NCBI GenBank assembly: GCA_035547915.1 | Contig: DASZTS010000023.1 | Span: 186,001-250,000 of the forward strand | Origin: DASSFG01 sp035547915 | GTDB lineage: Bacteria > Planctomycetota > Planctomycetia > Pirellulales > JAICIG01 | Length of the DNA stretch: 64,000 nucleotides | Reading direction: 5' to 3' | Part shown: in pieces, positions 51,659 to 61,547 of the stretch | How positions within the stretch are numbered: position 1 is the first letter of the stretch | Layout: the number at the start of each line of letters is the position of its first letter | Translations under genes and position numbers: made by a program | The notes under the pieces: model-generated | Told to the model about the DNA's origin: nothing | Database searches by the model: none | Seen by the model: the letters and a program-made list of their open reading frames with translations, nothing else

Positions 51659-52861
51659 ATGACTCAAGCACGCAATCCGCGCGACGAGCGTTTAGACGAT
51701 CTCTGTGCTCAGCAGCCAGAACCGCCGCGGCAGTCGACCATTCCGGCGGCTCCGCCGATCTATCTGTCGTCGGTCTACCGGTGCGAGTCTCCGTCTCAGG
51801 CCGAGCAGATCCTCTCCGGTGCAGGTGCGGACCAAGGCTACGTCTACAGTCGCGATGGCCACCCGAACGCCGACATGCTGGCTCAGAAATGCGGCTCGCT
51901 GCACCAGGCCGACCGAGCGGCCGTTTGCAGTTCGGGTATGGCCGCATTGGCGCTCGCTGCCGTCAGCCTCTTGAAGAGTGGCGATCATGTCGTCATCGGC
52001 AACCAACTCTACGGCCGTAGTCTGCAACTCTTCGCGGGCGAACTGCCGCGGTTCGGCGTAGAAAGCACGGCCGTCGACACGTGCGATCTCGGTGCCACGG
52101 CGGCTGCCATGCGGCCGACGACACGGCTGGTCGTGGCCGAAACGATCACCAACCCATTGCTGCGAGTCTCGGACATAGCCGGCCTCGCCGAGCTTACCCA
52201 CCGGCACGGCGCCCTGCTCTTGGTCGACAACACGCTCGCCACGCCCGTGATCTGCCGCCCGTTGCTGCTCGGTGCCGATCTCGTCGTCGAGAGCCTGACG
52301 AAGTTGATGAGCGGCCATAGTGACGTGTTGTTGGGTCTGCTCTGTGGGCGACAGGACGCATGGACGCGCGTCGTCGCGGCACAATCGACGTGGGGCTGGT
52401 CGACGAGCCCATTCGACTGTTGGTTGGCCCTACGTGGCCTGGGCACGCTGGCCTTGCGTGCCGAACGGGCCGCCGGAAATGCCGCGGCCGCCGCAGACCT
52501 TTTGCAGAAGCAGGCGAAGGTCGAGCGGGTCGAGTATCCCGGGTTGCCGAACCACCTCGATCACTCTTTGGCGGCACGACAATTCGGCGGCTGCTTCGGC
52601 AACATGGTCACTTTCGCTCTGCGCGGCGGGCTGCCGGAGGCTGAGCGGTTCATCGCGGCCGCGCGGGCCATTCCCTTCTGCCCATCGCTGGGCGACTTGA
52701 GCACGACCCTGAGCCATCCGGCATCGACCAGTCACCGATCGCTGTCCGACGAGGCCCGCCGCGCTTTGGGAATCGGCCAATCGACGATACGCCTTTCGAT
52801 CGGCGTCGAATCGACCCAGGCGGTGCTAGCCGGTCTGGAAGAAGGGCTAGCGTCTGTTTGA
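51659..52861 (+). CDS. PLP-dependent trans-sulfuration enzyme (Cys/Met metabolism family)
   Basis: This 400-residue enzyme belongs to the Cys/Met metabolism PLP family, which includes cystathionine gamma-synthase, cystathionine lyases and O-acetylhomoserine sulfhydrylase. It contains YVYSRDGHPNADMLAQ, CSSGMAALALAAVSLLKSGDHVV, ETITNPLLRVSDIAGLAELTH and the PLP lysine in ESLTKLMSGHSDV, then GWSTSPFDCWLALRGLGTLALR and LSIGVESTQAVLAGLEEGL. Exact specificity cannot be set by eye. It lies 28 bases after the DUF255 gene on the same strand. It converges on dxs. Confidence 0.9.
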   Translation: MTQARNPRDERLDDLCAQQPEPPRQSTIPAAPPIYLSSVYRCESPSQAEQILSGAGADQGYVYSRDGHPNADMLAQKCGSLHQADRAAVCSSGMAALALAAVSLLKSGDHVVIGNQLYGRSLQLFAGELPRFGVESTAVDTCDLGATAAAMRPTTRLVVAETITNPLLRVSDIAGLAELTHRHGALLLVDNTLATPVICRPLLLGADLVVESLTKLMSGHSDVLLGLLCGRQDAWTRVVAAQSTWGWSTSPFDCWLALRGLGTLALRAERAAGNAAAAADLLQKQAKVERVEYPGLPNHLDHSLAARQFGGCFGNMVTFALRGGLPEAERFIAAARAIPFCPSLGDLSTTLSHPASTSHRSLSDEARRALGIGQSTIRLSIGVESTQAVLAGLEEGLASV

Positions 52862-52879
52862 GCCCACCGTACGCCGCGT

Positions 52880-54796
52880 CTAGCTGACCTGGCGGCGGCC
52901 ATTTTGGGCGACGTCGACGCGGGCGGCCATTTCGTGAGCGGCCCTCACGAAGCCTGGTACGTCGAGGCCCAAATCGGCCAGCAACTCGCCGCGTTCGCCG
53001 TGCTCGATGAACCGATCGGGAATGCCCAACCGCCGAACGTGACCCGTGGAGATGCCAGCGTCGGTGGCCGCTTCGACGACCGCGCTGCCAAATCCGCCCA
53101 TCAGGCACCCTTCTTCGACCGTCAGGACAAAGGAACACGACTCCAATGCGCGGAAGATCGTCTCCGTGTCCAACGGCTTGGCGAACCGAGCATTGATCAC
53201 GCCCACGTCGAGTCCCTCGGTCCGCAATGCGTCGGCCGCCTTCAGGCAGGCGCCCAACAGGGTGCCGAAGACGACGAACATGCCGTCGCGACCCCACTCG
53301 ATCACTTCGGCGCGGCCCGCCTCGATCGGGGCCAACGGCCGGTCGATCTTCTCGGTCGTTGCCTTCGGATAGCGAATCGACACGGGCGAGTCGTGATGTA
53401 GAGCGAAATCGAGCATCGCGGGCAAATCGTATTCGTGGCCTGGGGCGGCCACCACGATGTTGGGAAACACCCGCATATAACCGATGTCGAACGATCCGTG
53501 GTGGGTCGGACCATCCGGACCGGTCAAACCCGCGCGATCGAGCAGGAACGTGACCGGCAGGTTTTGCAGAGCGACCTCTTGGAAGATCTGATCGTAGCTG
53601 CGCTGCAAGAAGGTGCTGTAGATGTCGACGATCGGCCGCATCCCCGCCTTCGCCTGGCCGGCGGCGAACGCCACCGCGTGCGATTCGCAGATCCCCGTGT
53701 CGAAAAACCGATCGGGAAAGTCCTCACGTACGCGTTCGAGATTGTTTCCCTGGCACATGGCCGCCGTCATCACCGTGACACGCGGGTTCTGCGCGAGCTG
53801 ATCATGGATCGCCTGACTGGCCACATTCGTGTACGACCGCGACGAACTCTTCTTGAACGACATCGAGCCGTTCTCGTCGCGTTGGAAGGGAACGGGTGTG
53901 TGGAAGAAGACGGGGTCTTCGGCCGCAGGCTGAAAACCGTGCCCCTTCTCCGTCACCACGTGAAGCAATACCGGGCCGTCCACGTCCTTGATCAGCTTGA
54001 GGTATTTGCAAAGCTGACCGATGTTGTGCCCGTCGACGGGACCGACGTAGCGTAGGCCGAGTTCCTCGAAGAGCATGCCGCCATGCAGGCCGGCCTTGAT
54101 CGACTCCTTGGCCTGCCAGAGCAGGCGCTCGACCGGATCGCCGAGCAGCGGCACCTTGTTCAGTGCCTTGACGACTTCTTGTTTCAGTCCGGTGTACAGC
54201 GGATTCATCCGCAGCCGGTCGAGGTATTGGGCCACCCCGCCGACGCGCGGACAGATCGACATCTTGTTGTCGTTGAGGACAACCGTGATCTTCTTCCGCA
54301 TGCCCCCCGCGTTGTTCAGCGCTTCGAACACCATGCCCGAAGGGAGAGCACCATCACCGATGACTGCCACGGAGTGCCGTTCGTCTTGCGGACACACCAA
54401 GTCGTCGCCCGATCGCAAACCGAGCACCGTCGAAACGCTGGCGCCGGCATGCCCGGTCATGAAGAGGTCATACTCGCTCTCCTCCGGGTTCGGGTAGCCC
54501 ATCAACCCGCCCTTCGAGCGAATCGTGCCGAACTCGTGGTAGCGGCCCGTGATCAGCTTATGCGGATAGATCTGATGGCCGGTGTCCCAGATCAGGCGGT
54601 CGCGGCTGAAGTCGAACGTGGTGTGCAGGGCCAAGCAGAGCTCGACCACTCCCAAGTTCGAGGCAAAGTGGGCCGTTCGATTGGTGACGAGGTTGCAAAG
54701 CACCTCGCGCATCTCGGCCGCAAGCCGCTCCAACTCCGCCAGCGAAAGCCCTTGCAAGTCGCGCGGCGACTCGATTTTTGAAAGTAAATGGTCCAT
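52880..54796 (-). CDS. dxs: 1-deoxy-D-xylulose-5-phosphate synthase (Dxs)
   Basis: This 638-residue thiamine-diphosphate enzyme joins pyruvate and glyceraldehyde-3-phosphate in the first step of the MEP isoprenoid pathway. It has the N-terminal DTGHQIYPHKLITGR, TGHAGASVSTVLGLR and the ThDP motif GDGALPSGMVFEALNNAG...NDNKMSICPRVGG. The transketolase half contains FFDTGICESHAVAFAAGQAKAG and GLTGPDGPTHHGSFDIGYMR. The C-terminal domain carries VEEGCLMGGFGSAVVEA. Its ATG overlaps the ispA stop by one base (TGATG), so the two are translated together. Length and motifs are normal for the family. Confidence 0.95.
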   Translation of the reverse strand: MDHLLSKIESPRDLQGLSLAELERLAAEMREVLCNLVTNRTAHFASNLGVVELCLALHTTFDFSRDRLIWDTGHQIYPHKLITGRYHEFGTIRSKGGLMGYPNPEESEYDLFMTGHAGASVSTVLGLRSGDDLVCPQDERHSVAVIGDGALPSGMVFEALNNAGGMRKKITVVLNDNKMSICPRVGGVAQYLDRLRMNPLYTGLKQEVVKALNKVPLLGDPVERLLWQAKESIKAGLHGGMLFEELGLRYVGPVDGHNIGQLCKYLKLIKDVDGPVLLHVVTEKGHGFQPAAEDPVFFHTPVPFQRDENGSMSFKKSSSRSYTNVASQAIHDQLAQNPRVTVMTAAMCQGNNLERVREDFPDRFFDTGICESHAVAFAAGQAKAGMRPIVDIYSTFLQRSYDQIFQEVALQNLPVTFLLDRAGLTGPDGPTHHGSFDIGYMRVFPNIVVAAPGHEYDLPAMLDFALHHDSPVSIRYPKATTEKIDRPLAPIEAGRAEVIEWGRDGMFVVFGTLLGACLKAADALRTEGLDVGVINARFAKPLDTETIFRALESCSFVLTVEEGCLMGGFGSAVVEAATDAGISTGHVRRLGIPDRFIEHGERGELLADLGLDVPGFVRAAHEMAARVDVAQNGRRQVS

Positions 54797-55749
54797 CAGC
54801 GATCTCGCTCAACGACGTAGCGAGCCAACGAGACCAGCGGCTCCGCCGCCGTTCCCAGGGGGGCCACCAGTTCGCACGCCTCGGCGACCAACCGCTGAGC
54901 CCGCCGCACGCTTTCGTCGATTCCTAAAAGTCCAGGAAAAGTTAATTTGCCGTGGTCTGCATCCTTGCCAACGCGTTTGCCGGCCGCTTCCTGATTTCCC
55001 TGGACGTCGAGCAGATCATCCGCGATCTGAAAGGCCAGCCCCAGACGTCGGCCATATTCTTCCAAGAGTTCTATTTGCGTTGGCTCCGCTGCCGCCGTCA
55101 AGCCCCCGAGCCGCAGAGAAACCAGAAAAATAGCCCCGGTTTTACGTTCGTGGATCGATTCTAACGCCGACAAGAGCTTTTCAGTTGAAGCACGGGCGGC
55201 GGGCCCGGTTGCCCCAGATGGGGCATCGCTTCCGGCATGCCCTCGCTCACCGATGATGTCGTCGGCCTGTCCGCCGACGAGCGCCTCAGCACCCGAGGCT
55301 TCCCCCAACGTGGCACAGCAGGCCGCGGCCGCCGCGGGCGGTTGGACGTCGCGGGCCACGATCTCGAAAGCCCGCGTCAGCAGCGAATCACCCGCCAGGA
55401 TGGCCATCGCTTCACCGTAGATCTTGTGGTTCGTGGGCCGTCCGCGACGCAGGTCGTCGTCGTCCATGGCCGGCAAATCGTCGTGGATCAGCGAATAACA
55501 ATGAATCATCTCCACGGCACACGCGGCTGGCATCGCATTGCTAATCTTTCCACCGCAGGCATCCGCCGCCATTAACACCAAGAGTGGTCGTAGACGCTTG
55601 CCTGGGGCCAGCAAGCTGTATCGCATCGACTCGGCCAGCGTGGCCGGACAGCCCGGGCTGAAGCGAGTGTAACGATCGAGTGCCTCCTCGATCTGGGGAC
55701 GCAACTCCTGGGCCGCCTGCTCGAACGAACGCATAAGAGTGCTTGCCAT
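54796..55749 (-). CDS. ispA: polyprenyl diphosphate synthase (farnesyl/geranylgeranyl type, IspA-like)
   Basis: This 317-residue trans-prenyltransferase condenses isoprenyl diphosphates. The first aspartate-rich motif is DDLPAMDDDDLRRG and the second DDLLDVQGN. Conserved RLRPLLVLMAAD (substrate arginine region), MIHCYSLIHD and FQIADDLLD surround them. An unusual Ala/Ser/Gly-rich insert of about 25 residues lies between helices near GERGHAGSDAPSGATGP. It is upstream of dxs and downstream of xseB in the classic order, so the gene symbol is well supported though product length (C15 or C20) is not. Confidence 0.92.
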   Translation of the reverse strand: MASTLMRSFEQAAQELRPQIEEALDRYTRFSPGCPATLAESMRYSLLAPGKRLRPLLVLMAADACGGKISNAMPAACAVEMIHCYSLIHDDLPAMDDDDLRRGRPTNHKIYGEAMAILAGDSLLTRAFEIVARDVQPPAAAAACCATLGEASGAEALVGGQADDIIGERGHAGSDAPSGATGPAARASTEKLLSALESIHERKTGAIFLVSLRLGGLTAAAEPTQIELLEEYGRRLGLAFQIADDLLDVQGNQEAAGKRVGKDADHGKLTFPGLLGIDESVRRAQRLVAEACELVAPLGTAAEPLVSLARYVVERDR

Positions 55750-55855
55750 GGCCCGATCCCTCGGCTGGGTACGAAAACGACGGAGGATTGTAAAGTAGGG
55801 CGGCCGGCGCGTCTACGTGAGTTACGCAGCGTATCCAAAATGGTTTGGGGGACTT

Positions 55856-56290
55856 TTAGAAAAGAGAACCCGGCTCGTCGAACCGAATTTCGGCCGAATC
55901 GGGCACTTCGTCCACCATCCGTCCTACCTCGTCGGCACGGTCGTCCGCGACCGGCTTGGTTTTCGGCTTCGTTCGACGCCGCGCCCGATTCTGAGACTTT
56001 TCTTCGAGCGACATCGTCTCGTCGGCCAACGGCTCCGTGATCGGATTGCCCGCGGCGTCGACACCGCTGAGTAGTTCGATGCGCCGTTCGGCCCGCTCCA
56101 ACAGAGCGTAACACTGCTTGAGCAGGCCGATGCCCTTTTCGTAATGCTCGAGACCCGCGGCGAGTCCGACATCGCCTTCTTCGAGCTGATGGACGATTTG
56201 TTCCAATTCGTCCAACGCCTGCTCGAAGCTAGGGGGGCAGGGCTGGCCATTTCCATCGGCCGTTTGAGCGATGTCTTGCGGTTCAGGCAT
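55856..56290 (-). CDS. xseB: exodeoxyribonuclease VII small subunit (XseB)
   Basis: This 144-residue protein is the small subunit of exonuclease VII, which with XseA degrades single-stranded DNA. The core SFEQALDELEQIVHQLEEGDVGLAAGLEHYEKGIGLLKQCYALLERAERRIELL (residues 21-74) is typical. The C-terminal 70 residues form a polar, basic/acidic tail (NRARRRTKPKTKPVADDR) not seen in E. coli. It heads the xseB-ispA-dxs cluster, with 106 bases to ispA. xseA is not in the window. Confidence 0.92.
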   Translation of the reverse strand: MPEPQDIAQTADGNGQPCPPSFEQALDELEQIVHQLEEGDVGLAAGLEHYEKGIGLLKQCYALLERAERRIELLSGVDAAGNPITEPLADETMSLEEKSQNRARRRTKPKTKPVADDRADEVGRMVDEVPDSAEIRFDEPGSLF

Positions 56291-56367
56291 GCCTTAAAGA
56301 TAGAATTGACGTCGAGCGAGCGATAGCCGATCTGGGTACAACTTGACGTGAATTGGAGTGCCCCGCG

Positions 56368-57189
56368 TTAATTTCGCAGACCCACGGCGCGCATCCGTTT
56401 GTCGGTCTCACGATAAGCCTCTTCCACCCATTCGACGATCCGTTCGGGTTGCGGCGAATATTCCAGCTCGATCGAGACCGCGCCGTCGATCTCGAGTTCT
56501 TTGATCTCCCGAAGATAGGGTTCGAACGGCACAACACCGCGTCCCGGCGGAAGGTCGCCGTGTACTTTTCCGTCGCAATCGGAGATGTGCACGTGGCCGG
56601 CTCGGCCTTTCAGTCGCCGCAACTCTTCTGGCGCGACTTTTGACAGCACGAGGTGAGACACATCGATGTTGGCCTTCACCGACAGCAAGCCGACATCGTC
56701 GAGGAAACGAACCATTGTATCGATGTTGTTCACCAGCGAGAGCGGGAACGGTTCCAGTTCGAGCACGATCTCGAGTCCCAGTTCGCCCGCCCGTTGCCCC
56801 AGACGACGCACCGCCTCGACTCCGGTGCGCCATTGCTCCTCGGGAGGGATGACCTCCTTGTTCCAAATGTACTCACCGATCACGAGCAGAACGTTCTTGG
56901 CTTCGAATTCGTACGCCAGGTCGAGGAAGGCGCGGACGCGCATCTCGTGGAAGTTGCGCACACTGGGATTGAAGTCGATCAGCCCGACTGCGACGCACGC
57001 CAACGATACGATCGGTAGTCCGAGACGGTCGCACTCCCGTTTGATCAACCGCCGCTCGCGGACGTCGAGTCCGAAGGCCTCTACGAAGATGTCGACCGTG
57101 TCGAAACCGATCTTCTTCGTCTTTTGCAGGCCGAAGACGGTCGGCTGGTTGGCTTGCACCCAGGCGGAATTGATCAGACCGAGTTTCAT
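56368..57189 (-). CDS. sugar phosphate isomerase/epimerase (xylose isomerase-like TIM barrel)
   Basis: This 273-residue TIM barrel belongs to the AP endonuclease 2/xylose isomerase-like superfamily. It opens MKLGLINSAWVQANQPT, has the metal-ligand-type segments VLELEPFPLSLVNNIDTM, KANIDVSHLVLS and GHVHISDCDGKVHGDLPPGRGVVPFEPYLREI, and ends AVSIELEYSPQPERIVEWV. Glu, Asp, His and Glu ligands for a divalent metal are all present. The frame starts at a clear ATG. Substrate is probably a ketose, inositol or keto-sugar, in keeping with the many exported sugar oxidoreductases of this genome. Confidence 0.9.
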   Translation of the reverse strand: MKLGLINSAWVQANQPTVFGLQKTKKIGFDTVDIFVEAFGLDVRERRLIKRECDRLGLPIVSLACVAVGLIDFNPSVRNFHEMRVRAFLDLAYEFEAKNVLLVIGEYIWNKEVIPPEEQWRTGVEAVRRLGQRAGELGLEIVLELEPFPLSLVNNIDTMVRFLDDVGLLSVKANIDVSHLVLSKVAPEELRRLKGRAGHVHISDCDGKVHGDLPPGRGVVPFEPYLREIKELEIDGAVSIELEYSPQPERIVEWVEEAYRETDKRMRAVGLRN

Positions 57190-57353
57190 AGGTTTTTCCT
57201 CACGGGCGGCAGAATGGAGAAAGTTTACCGATTCTCCCGCTCAAGTGCAGCCAAACCTTGACCGTGGCACCGATTGTTCCTGTGCCGGGTACCGATGCGT
57301 CTGGGTTTTCGCTGCGCATCGGGCCGCCGCGCGGACGATGCCGATAAGGGCGA

Positions 57354-58835
57354 ATGATCCTCCGCGCAGCAGTCATGGACGACATGGGTGGTTTCACACG
57401 CGCCGGTGCGCAGCAAAACAGGCTTTCTGTTTGGTGCAGGCGACTTGCCCTGGCTGCCGCACTGGGATCGGCTGCTTGGTTGGTCACCCGCTCGCCGACG
57501 GTGCAAGGCCGGGCGATCGCCAATCAACGGGCGTCGTCCGCGGTGACACGGCAGGCTGACGTTCCGCGTGGGACGCTCACCACTTCTCGGGCCACCGAAC
57601 CACCCTCGGCCGATCCGCCAGAGGAGCCGGCTCGTTATACGCTTTGCCAGGCACTCGGCCCCGCGGCGCCCTATCCCGTGGCCGGCCTGGACTGCGCCGG
57701 CGGCGTTTGCGGTGAGATGGGTTGGCGCGACGCTGGCCCCATTCCCTGGCAGCGTTACGCCCAGGGCGAATATCTGGGCCACGCCCGCACAGCGCATGTG
57801 CCGGAATATCGGCTCCGCGTTGGGGACGTGCTCGACTTCATTTTCCGCCTGACTCGTGAGCCGACGGCGCATGCCTACCGACTGAAGATTGGCGATCGGC
57901 TGCGCATCGAGTTACTGGCCGATCCCGAGATGACCGGCGAAGTGGAAATCCAACCCGATGGGATGATCGCCTTGCGACTCCTCGGGCAGGTACCGGCGGC
58001 GCGGCTCACGGTGCCCCAACTACGCGAGACGGTGGAAGAGCGGTATCGTGCGTTCTACCGACAACCGAGCGTCACATTCACGCCGTTGAAGGTGAATTCG
58101 CGCTTGGAGGATTTGCGCGCGTCGGTCGATCAGCGCTTCGGCGCGGGCGGCCAGACGAGGCGGGCGACGGTCACTCCCGAAGGGACCGTGCAATTGCCGG
58201 TCGTCCATTCGGTTTCGGTGCAGGGACTGACACTCGCCGAAGCACAGCGCGAGATCGAGGCACGTTACACCGAGTCGATCGATGGCATCGAGATCATTCC
58301 CGTGCTCGTCACACGCGCGCCCCGCTATGTCTATGTGCTGGGCGAAGTGGCCAATCCGGGGCGGTACGAGTTGGTCGCGCCAACGACCGTCATGCAGGCC
58401 ATTGCCTTGGCCGGCGGATGGAATTACGGCGGAAACCTTTGCAACACGGTCGTCTTTCGCCGCGCAGACGATTGGCGGTTGATGGCGACCCAACTCGATC
58501 TGCGGGGCGTCCTCTACGGACATCGGCCCTGCCCCGCCGACGAGATCTGGATCAACGACTCGGACGTCGTACTCATACCCAAGAGCCGCGTGCTGGTGGC
58601 CGAAAACGTCATCGCGTTGGTCTTCGTCCAGGGCCTGTTCCGCTTCACGCCGTTCCATACGGGCTTTTACCCCACCACGCTCCGCTATCTCGGTACCCTG
58701 CCGACGTTGGGCATTGTTTCGAGCGGGCCGGGCCTGTCTCCGATCAGCACGCCCGCGGCGCCAGCGGCTCCGACGGGGCCGGTCACTGCGCCCGTCGCGC
58801 CATCTCCCACGCCGCCGATTCCATTGCCACAGTAG
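57354..58835 (+). CDS. polysaccharide biosynthesis/export protein (Wza-like, SLBB domains)
   Basis: This 493-residue exported protein has a hydrophobic N-terminal segment (LALAAALGSAAWLVTRSP, about 31-48), then PVAGLDCAGGVCGEM, and a Poly_export domain at about 142-290 (HVPEYRLRVGDVLDFIFRLTR and YRLKIGDRLRIELLADPEMTGEVEIQPDGMIALRLLGQV). One or two SLBB-type domains follow (VQLPVVHSVSVQGLTLAEAQREIEARY; RAPRYVYVLGEVANPGRYELVAPTTVMQAIALAGG). A Pro/Thr/Ala-rich tail ends the protein. This type forms the periplasmic/outer-membrane channel for capsule or exopolysaccharide. The start may be ATG 57354 or 57375. Confidence 0.88.
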   Translation: MILRAAVMDDMGGFTRAGAQQNRLSVWCRRLALAAALGSAAWLVTRSPTVQGRAIANQRASSAVTRQADVPRGTLTTSRATEPPSADPPEEPARYTLCQALGPAAPYPVAGLDCAGGVCGEMGWRDAGPIPWQRYAQGEYLGHARTAHVPEYRLRVGDVLDFIFRLTREPTAHAYRLKIGDRLRIELLADPEMTGEVEIQPDGMIALRLLGQVPAARLTVPQLRETVEERYRAFYRQPSVTFTPLKVNSRLEDLRASVDQRFGAGGQTRRATVTPEGTVQLPVVHSVSVQGLTLAEAQREIEARYTESIDGIEIIPVLVTRAPRYVYVLGEVANPGRYELVAPTTVMQAIALAGGWNYGGNLCNTVVFRRADDWRLMATQLDLRGVLYGHRPCPADEIWINDSDVVLIPKSRVLVAENVIALVFVQGLFRFTPFHTGFYPTTLRYLGTLPTLGIVSSGPGLSPISTPAAPAAPTGPVTAPVAPSPTPPIPLPQ

Positions 58836-58866
58836 CACGAGAGCTATCACTCCAAGCCGCCACGAC

Positions 58867-59562
58867 ATGGCACCGCTACGACACGTCGAAGCTCACTTCA
58901 CGGCATCGGCGACCGTTCGCGACATCGTACTGGGTATGTCCGACGGCCTGACCGTGCCGTTCGCGCTGGCGGCCGGGCTTTCGGGAGCCGTCGATAGTAC
59001 GCGGATCGTCGTCACGGCGGGCATGGCGGAAATCGTCGCCGGTGCCATCGCGATGGGCTTGGGAGGTTATCTGGCCGCCAGGGTCGATGTCGAACATTAC
59101 GCGGCCGAGCGCGAGCGCGAAGAGCGCGAGACGGCGACGATGCCCGAGGCGGAAGCGGCCGAGGTGGCGCAGATTTTTCGAGCGTATGGACTCGACGAGG
59201 CAAACGTTGCCGCCATCGTCGAGGCATTGCGCGTCGACAAGCGGCGCTGGGTCGACTTCATGATGCGATTCGAACTGGGCCTGGAAGAACCCGATCCGCG
59301 GCGCGCGCGGACCAGCGCCTGGACGATCGCGCTGGCGTACGCGGCCGGCGGACTGGTCCCGCTCGTGCCCTACATGGTGCTCGGTTCGATCCATGCCGGC
59401 TTGATCGGCTCGATGGTACTGACACTCGCCACACTCTTCGTCTTCGGCTACATCAAGGGCCGATACACGACCGCTCGGCCATTACGCGCCGCAGTGCAAA
59501 CGACCTTCGTCGGTGGCTTGGCGGCCGGTGCCGCGTTCCTGCTCGCGAAGTGGGTGGCGTAG
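58867..59562 (+). CDS. VIT1/CCC1-family membrane transporter
   Basis: This 231-residue protein belongs to the VIT1/CCC1 family of iron/manganese-type membrane transporters. It opens VRDIVLGMSDGLTVPFALAAGLSGAV and continues IVAGAIAMGLGGYLAARVDVEHY, both typical first two helices. A charged helical cytoplasmic metal-binding region follows (about 80-150; EREREERETATMPEAEAAEVAQIF). Three C-terminal helices end the protein (ALAYAAGGLVPLVPYMVLGS, GLIGSMVLTLATLFVFGYIKGR, AAVQTTFVGGLAAGAAFLLAKWV). The ATG at 58867 is the first in the conserved region. The transported metal is inferred from the family. Confidence 0.9.
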   Translation: MAPLRHVEAHFTASATVRDIVLGMSDGLTVPFALAAGLSGAVDSTRIVVTAGMAEIVAGAIAMGLGGYLAARVDVEHYAAEREREERETATMPEAEAAEVAQIFRAYGLDEANVAAIVEALRVDKRRWVDFMMRFELGLEEPDPRRARTSAWTIALAYAAGGLVPLVPYMVLGSIHAGLIGSMVLTLATLFVFGYIKGRYTTARPLRAAVQTTFVGGLAAGAAFLLAKWVA

Positions 59563-59654
59563 GGCATTTCCTTTCCCCGCAGCCCTCGACCCCAGCGCTC
59601 GGATGACGTTAAACTGCCCTGTTTGGCCCTTGAACTCCAAGCAACGCGCGTCTC

Positions 59655-61292
59655 ATGGAAATGGACAAACTCGTCTCGCTGTGCAAACGGCGAGGTTTTT
59701 TGTTTCAATCGAGTGACATCTACGGCGGATTGAACGGCTTCTGGGACTACGGGCCGCTGGGCGTCGAGCTGAAGCGCAACGTCAAGGAAGCGTGGTGGCG
59801 CGACATGGTCACCGCACACGACGAGTTGGCGCCGCCGGCGGGGGCGCCCGCCGCGTATCAGATGGTCGGGCTCGACTCGACGATCATCATGCACCCGCAG
59901 ATCTGGAAGTGCTCGGGGCATTACGATCTATTCCACGACTTCATGGTCGATTGCCGCGAGTCGAAGCGGCGCTACCGCCACGACCAGGTGCGCGGCCGCT
60001 GGTTGACCGCCAAGGGAGAACGCGTGTTCGTGGCCACCGAGTCGGGCGGGGCCGACGGCAAGGGCGAACAGGAATACATCGAGTTCAAAGGGCTCAAGTT
60101 CTTCAACCTGCGCGCCAAGGATGCCGGCCAGCTTGCCTGGGAGGGCGAGATAGTCAGTCTCACCAAGGTGCCCGACTTCGCCCGCGTGCTCGGTCCCGAT
60201 GCCAAAACGCTCGGCACGCTCACGGCCCCACGCGAATTCAACCTGATGTTCAAGACCTACGTCGGTGCCCTGAGCGGTGAAGAAGGAGCGGCCTTTCTGC
60301 GCCCCGAGACGGCCCAGGGCATCTTCGTGAACTTCAAGAACGTGGTCGATAGCTCGCGCGTGGCGGTCCCTTTCGGCATCGCCCAGGCGGGCAAGAGCTT
60401 TCGCAACGAGATCACGCCCCGCAATTTCACCTTCCGCTCGCGCGAGTTCGAGCAGATGGAGATCGAGTTCTTTTGCCACCCGAAACAGTCGCCCGATTGG
60501 TACGAGTACTGGCGCGACCGACGCTATCGCTGGTACCTCGAGCTGGGCTTGGCGGGTGAACGGCTGCGGCTGCGCGACCACCACAAGGACGAACTGAGCC
60601 ACTACTCCTGCGGCACGGCCGACATCGAGTATGCGTTTCCCTTCCTGCCGGCCGGCGAGTTCGGCGAGTTGGAGGGGATCGCCCACCGCGGCGACTTCGA
60701 TCTGCGCAGTCACATGGAAGGGAAGCTGGTGCGGCAAGGAAACGACCTCGTGGTCGAACTCGACGCCGAGGGTAAACCGCGGCATCGTGGCAGCGGCAAG
60801 GACCTGTCGTACTTCGACGACGAGACGCGCGAGCGATATATTCCGCACGTCATCGAACCCTCGGCCGGCGCCGATCGAGCAACACTGGCCTTCCTCTGCG
60901 AAGCGTATCGGGAAGACGAGGTGCCCGACGAACACGGCAACCCCCGCGCGCGTACCTTGCTGCAACTGCATCCGCGATTGGCACCGATCAAGGCGGCTGT
61001 CTTCCCGCTGGTGAAGAAAGACGGCATGCCCGAGATCGCCCAAAAGATCTATCGCGATCTGAAGCCGCACTTCAATGTCTTCTACGACGAGAAGGGGGCC
61101 GTGGGCCGCCGCTACGCTCGGCAAGACGAGATCGGCACCCCGTTCTGCCTCACGGTCGACGGCCAGACGCTCACGGACGGCACCGTCACCATCCGCGACC
61201 GTGACAGCTTGCGGCAGTGGCGCGTGAAGGTCGACGAGTGTGTGGCGGAAATCGGTAAAGGACTTCGGACGGGCAGCTCACCGGCAAGTTAG
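59655..61292 (+). CDS. glyS: glycine--tRNA ligase (dimeric alpha2 type)
   Basis: This 545-residue class II aminoacyl-tRNA synthetase charges tRNA-Gly. The N-terminal MDKLVSLCKRRGFLFQSSDIYGGLNGFWDYGPLGVELKRN is typical of the single-chain (alpha2) GlyRS. Motif 2 is in FRNEITPRNFTFRSREFEQMEIEFF and motif 3 near IEPSAGADRATLAFLCEAY. The C-terminal anticodon-binding domain follows from about residue 430 (LHPRLAPIKAAVFPLVKKDG). Bacteria with the two-chain GlyQS type lack this form. The ATG at 59655 fits family starts. Confidence 0.95.
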   Translation: MEMDKLVSLCKRRGFLFQSSDIYGGLNGFWDYGPLGVELKRNVKEAWWRDMVTAHDELAPPAGAPAAYQMVGLDSTIIMHPQIWKCSGHYDLFHDFMVDCRESKRRYRHDQVRGRWLTAKGERVFVATESGGADGKGEQEYIEFKGLKFFNLRAKDAGQLAWEGEIVSLTKVPDFARVLGPDAKTLGTLTAPREFNLMFKTYVGALSGEEGAAFLRPETAQGIFVNFKNVVDSSRVAVPFGIAQAGKSFRNEITPRNFTFRSREFEQMEIEFFCHPKQSPDWYEYWRDRRYRWYLELGLAGERLRLRDHHKDELSHYSCGTADIEYAFPFLPAGEFGELEGIAHRGDFDLRSHMEGKLVRQGNDLVVELDAEGKPRHRGSGKDLSYFDDETRERYIPHVIEPSAGADRATLAFLCEAYREDEVPDEHGNPRARTLLQLHPRLAPIKAAVFPLVKKDGMPEIAQKIYRDLKPHFNVFYDEKGAVGRRYARQDEIGTPFCLTVDGQTLTDGTVTIRDRDSLRQWRVKVDECVAEIGKGLRTGSSPAS

Positions 61293-61547
61293 TCCGCAAC
61301 GAAGAGAGAGGGAGAGCCAGAATCGCCCCAGCAGCGTTGATCGGCCCACCCCGACATGGGCCGTCCGATAAACGACCAGACAATCACCGAATCGTGTAGA
61401 ATTGATTAGGCATTGTATCGCCGCTTCGCGCATGCTTCTTCACGGGCCACTGAACGGCAGCGGTTCGAAGTACGGTGGTCGCGTGCGTTGCCGTTTCTAA
61501 TTACCCTTGACCGAGTCGTTTCAGGTTTTGATCCACGCGGTAAAGTC